Shown here: piece by piece, positions 1-6,318 of the stretch
Numbering within the stretch: the stretch's first letter is position 1
Layout of the letters: each line of letters starts with the position of its first letter
Assembly (NCBI GenBank): GCA_014378155.1
Contig: JACMOF010000391.1
Span: 1-12,226 of the forward strand
Source of the DNA: Caulobacter sp.
Lineage (GTDB): Bacteria; Pseudomonadota; Alphaproteobacteria; Caulobacterales; Caulobacteraceae
Direction of reading: 5' to 3'
DNA length: 12,226 bases
The notes under the pieces: model-generated
The model's input: the letters and a program-made list of their open reading frames with translations, nothing else
Databases searched by the model: none
What the model was told of the DNA's origin: nothing
Position numbers and translations under genes: made by a program

Positions 1-1
1 C

Positions 2-71
2 GCGAAGCGCTCGTCTTCGTCGAAACGGTATCAAATCTGCAAATCCTCCGGGCGGAGCCCGGGCGCTTCGC
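2..71. repeat. Nested inverted repeat, left edge of window
   Basis: Arms at 2-10 (GCGAAGCGC) and 63-71 (GCGCTTCGC) are perfect 9-base reverse complements. Inside, just before the right arm, 48-53 and 57-62 form a 6-bp GC stem (CCGGGC/GCCCGG) with a GGA loop. RNA from either strand could fold into a long stem with a small inner hairpin. No T-tract follows, so it is not a clear intrinsic terminator. It may be the edge of an intergenic repeat or a processing site for a gene outside the window. No coding region is evident here. Confidence 0.4.
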
Positions 72-108
72 ACCCTCCCCAAGCTCTTCAGCGGCGATCC
101 GCGTGAAG

Positions 109-242
109 TCCTCCCCCCGTGGGGGAGGTGTCGGCGCAGCCGGCGGTGGGGGGCGTGGTTGGGTGCCGGCCAGACCTGCGATCGAAGACCCTAAACCTCC
201 CCCACCGGTCTCTCCGCGACCACATCCCCCACGGGGGGAGAA
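109..242. repeat. Palindromic intergenic repeat element
   Basis: The outer blocks 109-130 and 221-242 are inverted copies of each other, with 20 of 22 bases matching. Each block is itself a hairpin: 110-117 (CCTCCCCC) pairs with 121-128 (GGGGGAGG) around a 3-base loop. A second G-rich/C-rich pair lies inside, near 140-153 and 197-208. The element ends just downstream of the 246-770 gene's stop codon. It looks like a dispersed multi-hairpin (REP/BIME-like) repeat of the kind scattered between genes in Caulobacter-type genomes. Effects on transcript ends or stability are inference. The block from 1 to 245 has no convincing gene. Confidence 0.6.
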
Positions 243-245
243 GTT

Positions 246-770
246 TCAGGCCCCCGCCCGCGCCGCCTTGGCCGCCCGGGCCTGTTTGAGCAGTCCCCAC
301 GCCCGCAGCGCCATCTCAACCCGCGACACCGCGAACAGGCCCACGCCCAGCACGATGAAGCCGTCATTGAGCAACACCAGATTGACATGCCAGGCCGAGG
401 CCTCGCCCTGCAGCACGGCCCGCAACCCGAAGCGCACGACGAACAGGCCCAGCAGGAACAGGATGGCGGCGGGCGAGGGCTTGGTGTTGAGCAAATGGGT
501 CTCGGGATCGATGGCGATCGGGATCAGCTTGCCGCGCCACCAGCCGATCGCCGCCCCGACCAAGAAGATCCCCGCCAGCCACAGCCAGTCGAGACCTTGT
601 GGCGGAAACTGGGTGAGGGTGGCGGCCATGCCGACCAGCATGACGGCGGGCAGCACCCACATCCATTCCAGCTTCAGCCGGCGCTCGCGGTTCATGCTTC
701 GAAAGCGCAGCGCGAAGACGACGGCCACGACGGCGATGGTCACCACCATCTGGGTGTTGGACTGGTTCAT
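246..770 (-). CDS. CcdC/DUF1453-like five-helix membrane protein
   Basis: The predicted protein has 174 residues and starts at ATG 770. Five hydrophobic segments are visible, near residues 8-22, 36-53, 62-77, 101-118 and 128-148, so it is an inner-membrane protein. A basic stretch follows helix 1 (RFRSMNRERR). The pattern of a short loop with GWWRGK after helix 3 and a helix with VVRFGLR resembles the CcdC/DUF1453 family, small membrane proteins of poorly defined function; CcdC is named for its place near cytochrome c biogenesis genes in Bacillus. That assignment comes from the residue pattern only. The longer frame reaching 947 would overlap the next gene and begins with low-quality sequence, so I reject it. 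It is the last gene of a three-gene minus-strand group, 61 bases after the frnE-like gene. Confidence 0.75.
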   Translation of the reverse strand: MNQSNTQMVVTIAVVAVVFALRFRSMNRERRLKLEWMWVLPAVMLVGMAATLTQFPPQGLDWLWLAGIFLVGAAIGWWRGKLIPIAIDPETHLLNTKPSPAAILFLLGLFVVRFGLRAVLQGEASAWHVNLVLLNDGFIVLGVGLFAVSRVEMALRAWGLLKQARAAKAARAGA

Positions 771-831
771 GAGACGCCCCGATATACCGGCCGCGAACGC
801 CGCAGCATCCCAAGGCTCAGACCTGTCCGCG

Positions 832-1476
832 TCAGGCCGCCGCTTCAAGCGCTCTGTCGATGGCCTGGGCGATGTTTTCGCGACTTTCGGCGCCCACGAC
901 CGCGAGGCGACCACCGAAGATCGCGAACGGCACACCGGTGATCCCACCTTGCACGGCCATGGCGTGTTCGCGAGCCACGGTGTCCTTGTCGGCGCCCTGG
1001 GCCAGCAATTGCAGGATCACCACCGGATCCATGCCAGCGGCCTCGCCGATATCCGCCAGAATCTGAGGATCGCCGATGTCGCGACCGTCGGTGAAATAGG
1101 CGGCGAACAGGCCCTCGACCACGTCGTCCTGCTTGCCCGCCCCGTGCGCCCAACGGATCAGCCGATGGGCGGCGCTGGTGTTGGGCGACAGGGCGATGTC
1201 GGCGAAATTGAAGACGATGCCTTCCTCGGCTCCCGCCTCGGTCAGGGCGACGTGCACGGCCTTCAGCTTGACCGGATCCTTGAACTTGCCGGCCATATAG
1301 GCCTTGCGATCAAGGCCTTGTTCCGGAAGCGTCGGGTCCAACTGGTAGGGGCGCCAGACGATCAGTGGCTCGACGTCGGGCCGCAGGGCCACGGCCGACT
1401 TCACCCGTCGCCAGCCCAGATAGCACCAGGGGCAGACAACGTCGGCGACAAGGTCGATCAGCAGGGGCTGGCCCAT
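832..1476 (-). CDS. DsbA-family thiol oxidoreductase, FrnE-like
   Basis: The predicted protein has 214 residues, normal for the FrnE/2-hydroxychromene-2-carboxylate isomerase branch of the DsbA family. The thioredoxin-like first strand leads into a CPWC active site at residues 15-18, followed by YLGWRR. The middle is the helical insert typical of DsbA relatives. The sequence GITGVPFAIFGG at 178-189 supplies the conserved cis-proline (Pro183) facing the active site. No signal peptide is visible, so it should act in the cytoplasm, probably on disulfides or as a glutathione-dependent enzyme; the substrate cannot be told. ATG 1476 is chosen because it puts the first beta strand at the N-terminus and has a GAAAGG-like ribosome site. 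It lies 66 bases downstream of popA on the same strand. Confidence 0.88.
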   Translation of the reverse strand: MGQPLLIDLVADVVCPWCYLGWRRVKSAVALRPDVEPLIVWRPYQLDPTLPEQGLDRKAYMAGKFKDPVKLKAVHVALTEAGAEEGIVFNFADIALSPNTSAAHRLIRWAHGAGKQDDVVEGLFAAYFTDGRDIGDPQILADIGEAAGMDPVVILQLLAQGADKDTVAREHAMAVQGGITGVPFAIFGGRLAVVGAESRENIAQAIDRALEAAA

Positions 1477-1514
1477 GGCGCGGCCTTTCGAATAACTGGC
1501 GTCGCAGGCCACGT

Positions 1515-1532
1515 AAGACTGCGGCCGGTCTT
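1515..1532 (-). terminator. Weak hairpin between popA and frnE-like gene
   Basis: The segment AAGACTGCGGCCGGTCTT can form a 7-bp stem (one T-G wobble) with a 4-base loop. It sits between the popA stop and the next gene's start. No run of T follows in the minus direction, so it could attenuate or mark an RNA end but is not a convincing terminator. Confidence 0.2.
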
Positions 1533-1542
1533 GGGCAAGCCT

Positions 1543-2868
1543 TCAGGCGCTGTCGCGTTGCAGGGCTCTAGCGGCGGCGCGTTCCAAGGCGTGGACGGCG
1601 CTTTCGCCGCTCTCGATCTGGGCCACGCCGATGTCGAACTCGCAGACGAACGGCGCGCGATCGTCGCCGGCGTCGAAGGCTGTGCAGCCGATCACCGCAG
1701 CGATCCGTTCGGCCGCCGCGCGTCCCGCCGCCTGGTTGGTGGCGGGCAGGGCCAGGGCGAAGACCTCCGGCGCCAGGCGGGCGGCGGTGTCCTCCACGCG
1801 GACCAACCGCCCAACCATCGAGCCGATCTGTGGGATGGCGCGGTCCAGCCAGCCGTTCTTGCGGGCCCAGACGGTGTCGGGCTTGTCGGCGACCCGCAGC
1901 ACGCAGATCGACAGCGGTCGGACCCGTTCGCGCGCCGCCCCGGCCAGCCGCACCAGGTGGGCGGCGAACAGGTCACGGGTGAACAGACCCGTGGCCGCGT
2001 CCATCAGGCCCGAGCTACGGGCCTTTTCCAGCGCGCCTCGGATCGACTCGCCACGCCGATAGTTGCGGGCCAACTCGATGACGCGCCGGGCGGTCTCGAT
2101 TTCGGGGGTTTCGGGCGAGGCGACGTCGGACACGCCGCGATGGAAGGCCTCCGATGTGGTCACATAGCTCTCGGCCTTCAAATAGAGCAGGGCCGGGATG
2201 TGGAACAGCCGGGTGTTGCGCCGCATGCCGGCCGCGATCGACAAAGCTTCCTGCTGGTTGTCGCCGGCCCACAACACCACGGCGTCGAACGCCCGCTCGT
2301 GCAGATAGTCGAAGGCTGTGTAGGCCGTGAAAGCGCCGACCACGTCGGCCCCACTACGGGTCAGGGCGTTGGACAGGGCCAAGAACTGCGGCGCGGGCTC
2401 GCCGATCGCCAGGATCCGGAAGGGCTCGGCGTGGGGTTCCGGCAGGTCCAGGCGCCGGCCGCGATCGCCAAAGGTGGCCAGGCGAAGCTCGAACTCCTCC
2501 TCGGCGATGGCGGTGCGGACCAGGGATTCCAGGCGCAGCACGGCCTGGGCCGGGTGCAGCGGCGGCGACAGGGTCAGGTCAAAGGCCTGGTGGTGGGCAT
2601 CGGTCCCGGGCTCGCCGATGGCGATGACCGGCAGGCGACGCGGGGCCACGGCGGCCTTCAGGCGACGCGACAGCGAATGGGCGTCAGGACCGGCGCTCTC
2701 GAGATCGACGATCACGGCTTCGATGTTCAGGTCGCCGAGCGCGGCGAGGGCGGCATAGGGGCCACGGGCGGTGATGGTCCGCCAGCCGAGCTTGTCGAGC
2801 CCTTCCGACAGCGGCCCAGCCCGGGAATCGTCGCGCGCAACGATCAGAATTCGGGCGTTCACCGTCAA
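1543..2868 (-). CDS. popA: PopA, REC-REC-degenerate GGDEF c-di-GMP effector
   Basis: The 441-residue protein starts at TTG 2868, six bases after GGAGG; GTG 2862 is the alternative. The layout is that of PleD and PopA: receiver 1 (about 4-120), receiver 2 (about 150-270), GGDEF-like domain (about 285-441). With this start the receiver 1 Asp is residue 55 and the I-site RVED begins at Arg357, matching my recollection of C. crescentus PopA. The GGDEF signature is replaced by APEVF (366-370), so it should not make c-di-GMP, while RxxD (357-360) is intact for binding it. Receiver 2 lacks an Asp in the expected place. In C. crescentus, c-di-GMP-bound PopA goes to the old pole and, with RcdA, brings CtrA to ClpXP for degradation at the start of S phase. 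The identification rests on architecture and residue positions; the function is transferred. Confidence 0.92.
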   Translation of the reverse strand: MTVNARILIVARDDSRAGPLSEGLDKLGWRTITARGPYAALAALGDLNIEAVIVDLESAGPDAHSLSRRLKAAVAPRRLPVIAIGEPGTDAHHQAFDLTLSPPLHPAQAVLRLESLVRTAIAEEEFELRLATFGDRGRRLDLPEPHAEPFRILAIGEPAPQFLALSNALTRSGADVVGAFTAYTAFDYLHERAFDAVVLWAGDNQQEALSIAAGMRRNTRLFHIPALLYLKAESYVTTSEAFHRGVSDVASPETPEIETARRVIELARNYRRGESIRGALEKARSSGLMDAATGLFTRDLFAAHLVRLAGAARERVRPLSICVLRVADKPDTVWARKNGWLDRAIPQIGSMVGRLVRVEDTAARLAPEVFALALPATNQAAGRAAAERIAAVIGCTAFDAGDDRAPFVCEFDIGVAQIESGESAVHALERAAARALQRDSA

Positions 2869-2874
2869 CTCAAG

Positions 2875-2879
2875 CCTCC
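2875..2879 (-). promoter_or_regulatory. popA ribosome binding site (GGAGG)
   Basis: On the minus strand GGAGG occurs six bases before TTG 2868 and twelve before GTG 2862. The spacing favours the TTG start, which also gives the known residue numbers for the phosphoacceptor and I-site. Confidence 0.6.
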
Positions 2880-2885
2880 GCCCCG

Positions 2886-2897
2886 GATACCGGTATC
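2886..2897. promoter_or_regulatory. 12-bp palindrome in popA leader
   Basis: GATACCGGTATC is a perfect dyad with no spacer, 18 bases upstream of the popA TTG start. Its position in the leader and full symmetry suit a dimeric regulator or an RNA hairpin near the ribosome site. No specific factor can be named. Confidence 0.35.
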
Positions 2898-2914
2898 GCT
2901 CGACGACGCAGCGC

Positions 2915-2929
2915 CGTCGAGATTCGACG
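2915..2929. promoter_or_regulatory. Inverted repeat containing a GANTC site, popA promoter region
   Basis: CGTCGA and TCGACG are 6-base inverted arms around GAT, and the sequence GATTC (2921-2925) lies across the centre. GANTC is the CcrM methylation site in Caulobacter, and GcrA uses methylated GANTC in promoters. On the minus strand GCTATGTT lies just upstream (about 2936-2943) and resembles the GCTA part of Caulobacter -10 elements. Whether this controls popA is inference. Confidence 0.35.
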
Positions 2930-3065
2930 CCGCAACATAGCAGAGGCGGACGGCGCTCATAGGTACGCATCGCCGCAGGGGCCAAGCGAGATGGGGATCA
3001 AAACGGGACTTGCATGACGAAGGGTCAGGATCGTTCAAATGCTACGGAAAGCCGCGAGATTCGGC

Positions 3066-3071
3066 AGGAGG
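3066..3071 (+). promoter_or_regulatory. Strong ribosome binding site (AGGAGG)
   Basis: AGGAGG lies five bases before ATG 3077. It decides the start of the racemase gene against an in-frame ATG at 3014, whose extra 21 residues look non-conserved. Confidence 0.85.
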
Positions 3072-3076
3072 AAGAC

Positions 3077-4204
3077 ATGGCCCAGGGACCGCTATCTGGC
3101 TTGAAGGTGCTAGAATTCGCAGGGATCGGTCCGGGACCGTTCTGCGGGATGCTGCTGTCGGACCTCGGCGCCGACGTGGTGCGCATCGACCGCAAGGGCT
3201 CGGGGCGCAGTTCGCCCGCCGACGTCACGGCCCGGGGACGCCGCTCCGTGGCCCTGGACCTGAAGTCGCCGGCCGCGGTCGAGACCTGCCTGAAGCTGAT
3301 GGAAAGCGCCGACGGGATCATCGAGGGCTTCCGGCCCGGCGTGATGGAGCGGCTGGGCCTGGGGCCTGACGTCGCCTTGGCTCGCAATTCAAAGCTCGTC
3401 TATGGCCGGATGACCGGTTGGGGCCAGACCGGGCCCTACGCCAAGGCCGCCGGCCACGACATGAACTATATCGCCATCACCGGCGCCCTGGCGGCGATCG
3501 GCACGACGGACAAACCGGTGCCGCCCCTGAACCTGGTCGGCGATTTCGGCGGCGGGGCGCTCTATCTGGCGTTTGGCCTGTTGGCCGGGGTGATCCATGC
3601 CCGCTCGACGGGTCAGGGCCAGGTGATCGACTGCGCGATGAGCGACGGCGCGGCCTCGCTGATGGCCATGTTCTACGGTTTCAAGGCCGGCGGGATGTGG
3701 GGCGAAGGGCGGCGGTCCAACCTGCTCGATGGCGGAGCGCACTTCTACGACACCTATCAATGCAGTGACGGCAAATGGATCTCAATCGGCTCGATCGAAC
3801 CGCAGTTCTATCTGCTGCTGCTTGAAAAGACCGGCATTACCGACCCTCAGTTCCAGCACCAGATGAGCCGCGAGGAGTGGCCAGAGCTTCACGACAAGCT
3901 GGCCGCCGTCATCGCCACCAAGACCCGCGACGACTGGTGCGCCCTGATGGACGGAACCGACGTTTGCTTCGCTCCGGTATTGACCATGGACGAGGCTCCC
4001 TCCCACGCCCACAACGCCGCCCGCCAGACCTTCGTCGAGGTGGCCGGCGTCATCCAGCCCGCGCCGGCCCCGCGTTTTTCGGCCACACCCGGCGTCATCC
4101 AGGGTCCGCCGCCCAAGATCGGCGCCGACAACGACCAGGCGCTAAGCGACTGGGGCTTCTCCGCCGAGGCGATCGGGGCGCTGCGGGAGCAGGGGGCGCT
4201 CTAG
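3077..4204 (+). CDS. Alpha-methylacyl-CoA racemase (family III CoA-transferase fold)
   Basis: The predicted protein has 375 residues and begins [20 protein letters not shown], the classic N-terminus of bacterial AMACR such as Mycobacterium MCR. The enzyme interconverts (R)- and (S)-2-methylacyl-CoA esters, needed for beta-oxidation of branched or sterol-derived acids. It shows GHDMNYIA with His127, VGDFGGG with Asp156, and Glu241 in the segment IEPQF; these match the His, Asp and Glu catalytic residues known from MCR. Conservation along the whole length favours a racemase over formyl-CoA or succinyl-CoA transferases of the same fold. It is transcribed away from popA and followed by a hairpin terminator, so it is probably a single-gene unit. 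Nothing nearby shows which acid is used. Confidence 0.93.
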   Translation: MAQGPLSGLKVLEFAGIGPGPFCGMLLSDLGADVVRIDRKGSGRSSPADVTARGRRSVALDLKSPAAVETCLKLMESADGIIEGFRPGVMERLGLGPDVALARNSKLVYGRMTGWGQTGPYAKAAGHDMNYIAITGALAAIGTTDKPVPPLNLVGDFGGGALYLAFGLLAGVIHARSTGQGQVIDCAMSDGAASLMAMFYGFKAGGMWGEGRRSNLLDGGAHFYDTYQCSDGKWISIGSIEPQFYLLLLEKTGITDPQFQHQMSREEWPELHDKLAAVIATKTRDDWCALMDGTDVCFAPVLTMDEAPSHAHNAARQTFVEVAGVIQPAPAPRFSATPGVIQGPPPKIGADNDQALSDWGFSAEAIGALREQGAL

Positions 4205-4210
4205 GCGAGA

Positions 4211-4255
4211 CCTGACAGTCAGGCGCCATTCCCGTTCAGCCGCCATTCAGCCGCC
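4211..4255. repeat. 13-bp palindrome followed by 11-bp tandem repeat
   Basis: CCTGACAGTCAGG (4211-4223) is a perfect palindrome with a single central base, six bases after the racemase stop. At 4235-4255 the 10-mer TTCAGCCGCC occurs twice with an 11-base period, about one helical turn. The pair lies in the 232-base gap before the yihY-like gene, which is otherwise without a gene. The palindrome's central base is too short for an RNA loop, so a DNA-binding site is the more natural reading. Confidence 0.3.
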
Positions 4256-4334
4256 GAGCCCTAGAACACACCTGCAACCGGCCGTCGCGCCACCCGTCCC
4301 TCGATGCGGCGATCGGTTCAGGTTCGTCCTGCGG

Positions 4335-4368
4335 AGCCCCGTCGCTTTCCCTGAAGCGGCGGGGCTTT
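4335..4368 (+). terminator. Intrinsic terminator after the racemase gene
   Basis: The arms 4335-4345 (AGCCCCGTCGC) and 4356-4366 (GCGGCGGGGCT) form an 11-bp stem with one wobble pair and a 10-base loop, followed by TTTG. It is about 130 bases past the racemase stop and 68 bases before the next start. The short T-run makes it imperfect, but it is the best terminator in the window. Confidence 0.6.
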
Positions 4369-4436
4369 GTGCTCCAGAACTCCGGTATCTCAGGCTTGAC
4401 TTGCTTCAGCGGGATGACGCGGGCAGTTTCCGCCGA

Positions 4437-5387
4437 ATGAAGCCACCCGCAGACCGCCTTCGCTTTCGGGACCTCGACCTCGATCCGATCCACTGGGTGC
4501 GAGAAATCCTGCGCGTCATGGGCTTGGCCCTGCAGCGGCTGTGGGGCCGCGATGTCATGCTCTATGTCGGCGGGGTTTCGTTCTTCGTCCTGCTGGCGGT
4601 GTTCCCCGGCCTGGCTATCCTGATCGGCCTCTACACCTTGCTGTTGACTCCCGAACAGGCCGCCGCCCAGGCCGACAAACTGTCCTATCTGATGCCGTCC
4701 GGCGCGCGACCGATCTTTCAGAGCGAACTGGGTCGGCTGGCCCATGCGCCGGAACAGGCGATCTCGGCCCAGAGCGCCGTGGTGCTGGTCATCGGCCTGT
4801 ATGCCGCCCACCGGGGCTTCAAGGCCTTGCTGGCCGGCCTGTCCTTTATCCACGACGAGGAGAACCAACGCGGCTTCCTGGGCTTCAACTTCATGGCCCT
4901 CGTCGTGCTGGTCTGCGCATTCGCTCTGCTGTTCGTGATGTCGGGCGTCTTCCTGACCTTCCGCCTGCTGTCCAGCACCCTGGACCTTCGGCCGCTGGAA
5001 GGCGCCTCCTGGATCCAGAGCGAATGGACCTGGGCCAGCCTGGGCCTGATGGTCGGCATGACCCTGGTCTATCGCTACGCCATGTCGCGCGTCCCTGTCG
5101 GATGGCGCGCGTCGATCGCCGGGGGCGCGGCGGCGGCGGTGCTTTGCGTCTTCATGTCCTGGGCCAGCGCATTCTATGTCGAGCAGGTGGCCCATCTGGG
5201 CGCGACCTACGGCTCGATCTCGGCGGTGATCATTTTCCTGATCTGGCTGTCCTGGAGCGTCAATGCGGTGTTCTTTGGCGGGGCCCTGGCCACCGAGATG
5301 GAGATCGCCCTGGAAGAACGGCCAAGGGCCTTGCTTGAAGGCCCTAAGGCCGTGCTGCTTAAAGCGCCTTCGCCACCAGAAAGCTGA
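4437..5387 (+). CDS. YihY/BrkB-family inner-membrane protein
   Basis: The predicted protein has 316 residues. Six hydrophobic helices fall near residues 41-70, 113-135, 150-178, 200-218, 225-246 and 258-284. The family signature is clear: the first helix VGGVSFFVLLAVFPGLAILIG, then YRYAMSRVPVGWRASIAGG at 212-230, YGSISAVIIFLIWLSWS at 258-274, and a short charged tail. YihY/BrkB proteins (once mis-called ribonuclease BN) are widespread and their transport role is unsettled. ATG 4437 is the first ATG; an in-frame TTG at 4401 would add 12 residues. The ribosome site is weak for both. The 3' end overlaps the convergent tusA-like gene by 29 bases. Confidence 0.9.
   Translation: MKPPADRLRFRDLDLDPIHWVREILRVMGLALQRLWGRDVMLYVGGVSFFVLLAVFPGLAILIGLYTLLLTPEQAAAQADKLSYLMPSGARPIFQSELGRLAHAPEQAISAQSAVVLVIGLYAAHRGFKALLAGLSFIHDEENQRGFLGFNFMALVVLVCAFALLFVMSGVFLTFRLLSSTLDLRPLEGASWIQSEWTWASLGLMVGMTLVYRYAMSRVPVGWRASIAGGAAAAVLCVFMSWASAFYVEQVAHLGATYGSISAVIIFLIWLSWSVNAVFFGGALATEMEIALEERPRALLEGPKAVLLKAPSPPES
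5325..5345 (-). terminator. Hairpin just past the tusA-like gene, inside the yihY-like coding region
   Basis: AGGGCCTT (5325-5332) and AAGGCCCT (5338-5345) form a perfect 8-bp stem with a 5-base loop. On the minus strand the hairpin begins 13 bases after the tusA-like stop codon, where the minus-strand operon should end. A GC-containing segment rather than a T-run follows, so termination is plausible but unproven. It lies within the coding sequence of the opposing gene. Confidence 0.35.
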
Positions 5388-5592
5388 TCGCCCCGTTCGG
5401 CGCGTCGACAACCTCAACGACTGTGGCCCCGGCGCTGGCGGCGAAGTGGGGCACGTCGATGCGCGCCAGCGGATCGTCGGCGATCAGGCGCACCTGAGCT
5501 CCAGGCGCGGCCTCTTCCAAAGCGCGGCGCAGGCGTAGGGTCGGCACCGGACAGCGGTGGCCCCGGGCGTCGACCAGGCGGGCCTCAGCCAT
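5359..5592 (-). CDS. TusA/SirA-family sulfur carrier protein
   Basis: The predicted protein has 77 residues, the usual length of TusA. The N-terminus MAEARLVDARGHRCPVPTL holds the family's CPxP motif, with the sulfur-accepting Cys14 followed by Pro-Val-Pro, then an alpha helix (LRLRRALEEA). Later strands (VRLIADDP, GATVVEVVDA) match the two-layer alpha/beta fold. TusA relays persulfide sulfur, in many bacteria for 2-thiouridine in tRNA; some relatives serve other sulfur routes, so the partner is uncertain. ATG 5592 overlaps the stop of the upstream pseudouridine synthase gene by 8 bases (ATGGCTGA), which implies translational coupling. The 3' end overlaps the yihY-like gene on the opposite strand. 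Confidence 0.88.
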   Translation of the reverse strand: MAEARLVDARGHRCPVPTLRLRRALEEAAPGAQVRLIADDPLARIDVPHFAASAGATVVEVVDAPNGAISFLVAKAL

Positions 5593-6307
5593 CGAACACC
5601 GCCTCAGCCTGGGCCTGGGACAGGATGCGATACCCGCCTGGCGCCAAGTCAGTCGGCAGGGCAAGACCGCCGATCCGCTCGCGATGCAAACCCGTCACGT
5701 GATTGCCGACGGCGGCGAACATCCGGCGCACCTGGTGATAGCGGCCCTCGGTGATCGTCAGCCGCGCCCCGCGCTCGCCCAGCACTTCAAGCTCGGCCGC
5801 GAGCAACGGTTTTTCTTCGCCTTCCAGCATCAGGGTTCCGCTGGCGAAGGCCGCGACCTCGGTTCCGGTCAGGGGCCGATCCAGGGTGGCGTGATAGACC
5901 TTGGGCACGTGGCGCTTGGGCGAAATCACCCGATGCAGGAAGTCGCCGTCATCGGTGATCAGCAGCAGGCCGGAGGTATCCTTGTCCAGCCGCCCGACGC
6001 TCGACAGGGCCGGGTCGCGAATCTGCCAGCGCTTGGGCAGCAGGTCATAGATCCGCTCGCCGTCCTCGCGGTGCGAACAGACCAGGCCCAATGGCTTGTG
6101 CATCAGCAAGATCAGCGGCGCGGGGGGATCGACCGGGGCGCCGCGAATCTTCATTCGGCTTGGCAGATCAGCAGTGACGGCGATCTTTTGACCGGCGTCC
6201 TTGATCGGAACGCCGTCGAGCGTGACCTTGCCGCCCGAGACCAGGGCCTGGACGTCGCGCCGGCTGCCGTAGCCAAGATTGGCCAGCAGACGATCCAGGC
6301 GCGCCAT
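5585..6307 (-). CDS. Pseudouridine synthase, RsuA/RluB/E/F family
   Basis: The predicted protein has 240 residues from ATG 6307; GTG 6322 is the alternative, would add five residues and would overlap the upstream stop as GTGA. The first 45 residues form an S4 RNA-binding domain (RLDRLLANLGYGSRRDV). The catalytic motif GRLDKDTSGLLL lies at about 105-116, with Asp108 the nucleophile. Later blocks YHATLDRPL and EGRYHQVRRMFAAVGNHV are family hallmarks. Length and a single S4 domain fit RsuA, which makes pseudouridine 516 in 16S rRNA; a close 23S-acting relative cannot be excluded. The site AAAGG five bases before ATG 6307 supports that start. It is the second protein gene of the minus-strand RNA cluster. 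Confidence 0.88.
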   Translation of the reverse strand: MARLDRLLANLGYGSRRDVQALVSGGKVTLDGVPIKDAGQKIAVTADLPSRMKIRGAPVDPPAPLILLMHKPLGLVCSHREDGERIYDLLPKRWQIRDPALSSVGRLDKDTSGLLLITDDGDFLHRVISPKRHVPKVYHATLDRPLTGTEVAAFASGTLMLEGEEKPLLAAELEVLGERGARLTITEGRYHQVRRMFAAVGNHVTGLHRERIGGLALPTDLAPGGYRILSQAQAEAVFDG

Positions 6308-6318
6308 CAAGGCCTTTG

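Noticed and set aside
1..60. A minus-strand frame at the left edge reading YRFDEDERFA, possibly a gene N-terminus.
   Set aside because: It is preceded by a stop and has no start codon inside the window; ten residues cannot support a gene.
1..2940. A very long plus-strand open frame (about 980 codons) opposite popA, frnE-like and the membrane gene.
   Set aside because: It is the antisense of three well-supported minus-strand genes. In high-GC DNA the strand opposite coding sequence often lacks stops, and its translation is low-complexity with no family resemblance.
4236..5417. A 393-codon minus-strand open frame opposite the yihY-like gene.
   Set aside because: The translation is Gln/His/Gly-rich antisense sequence. 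The plus strand shows a clear six-helix YihY protein.
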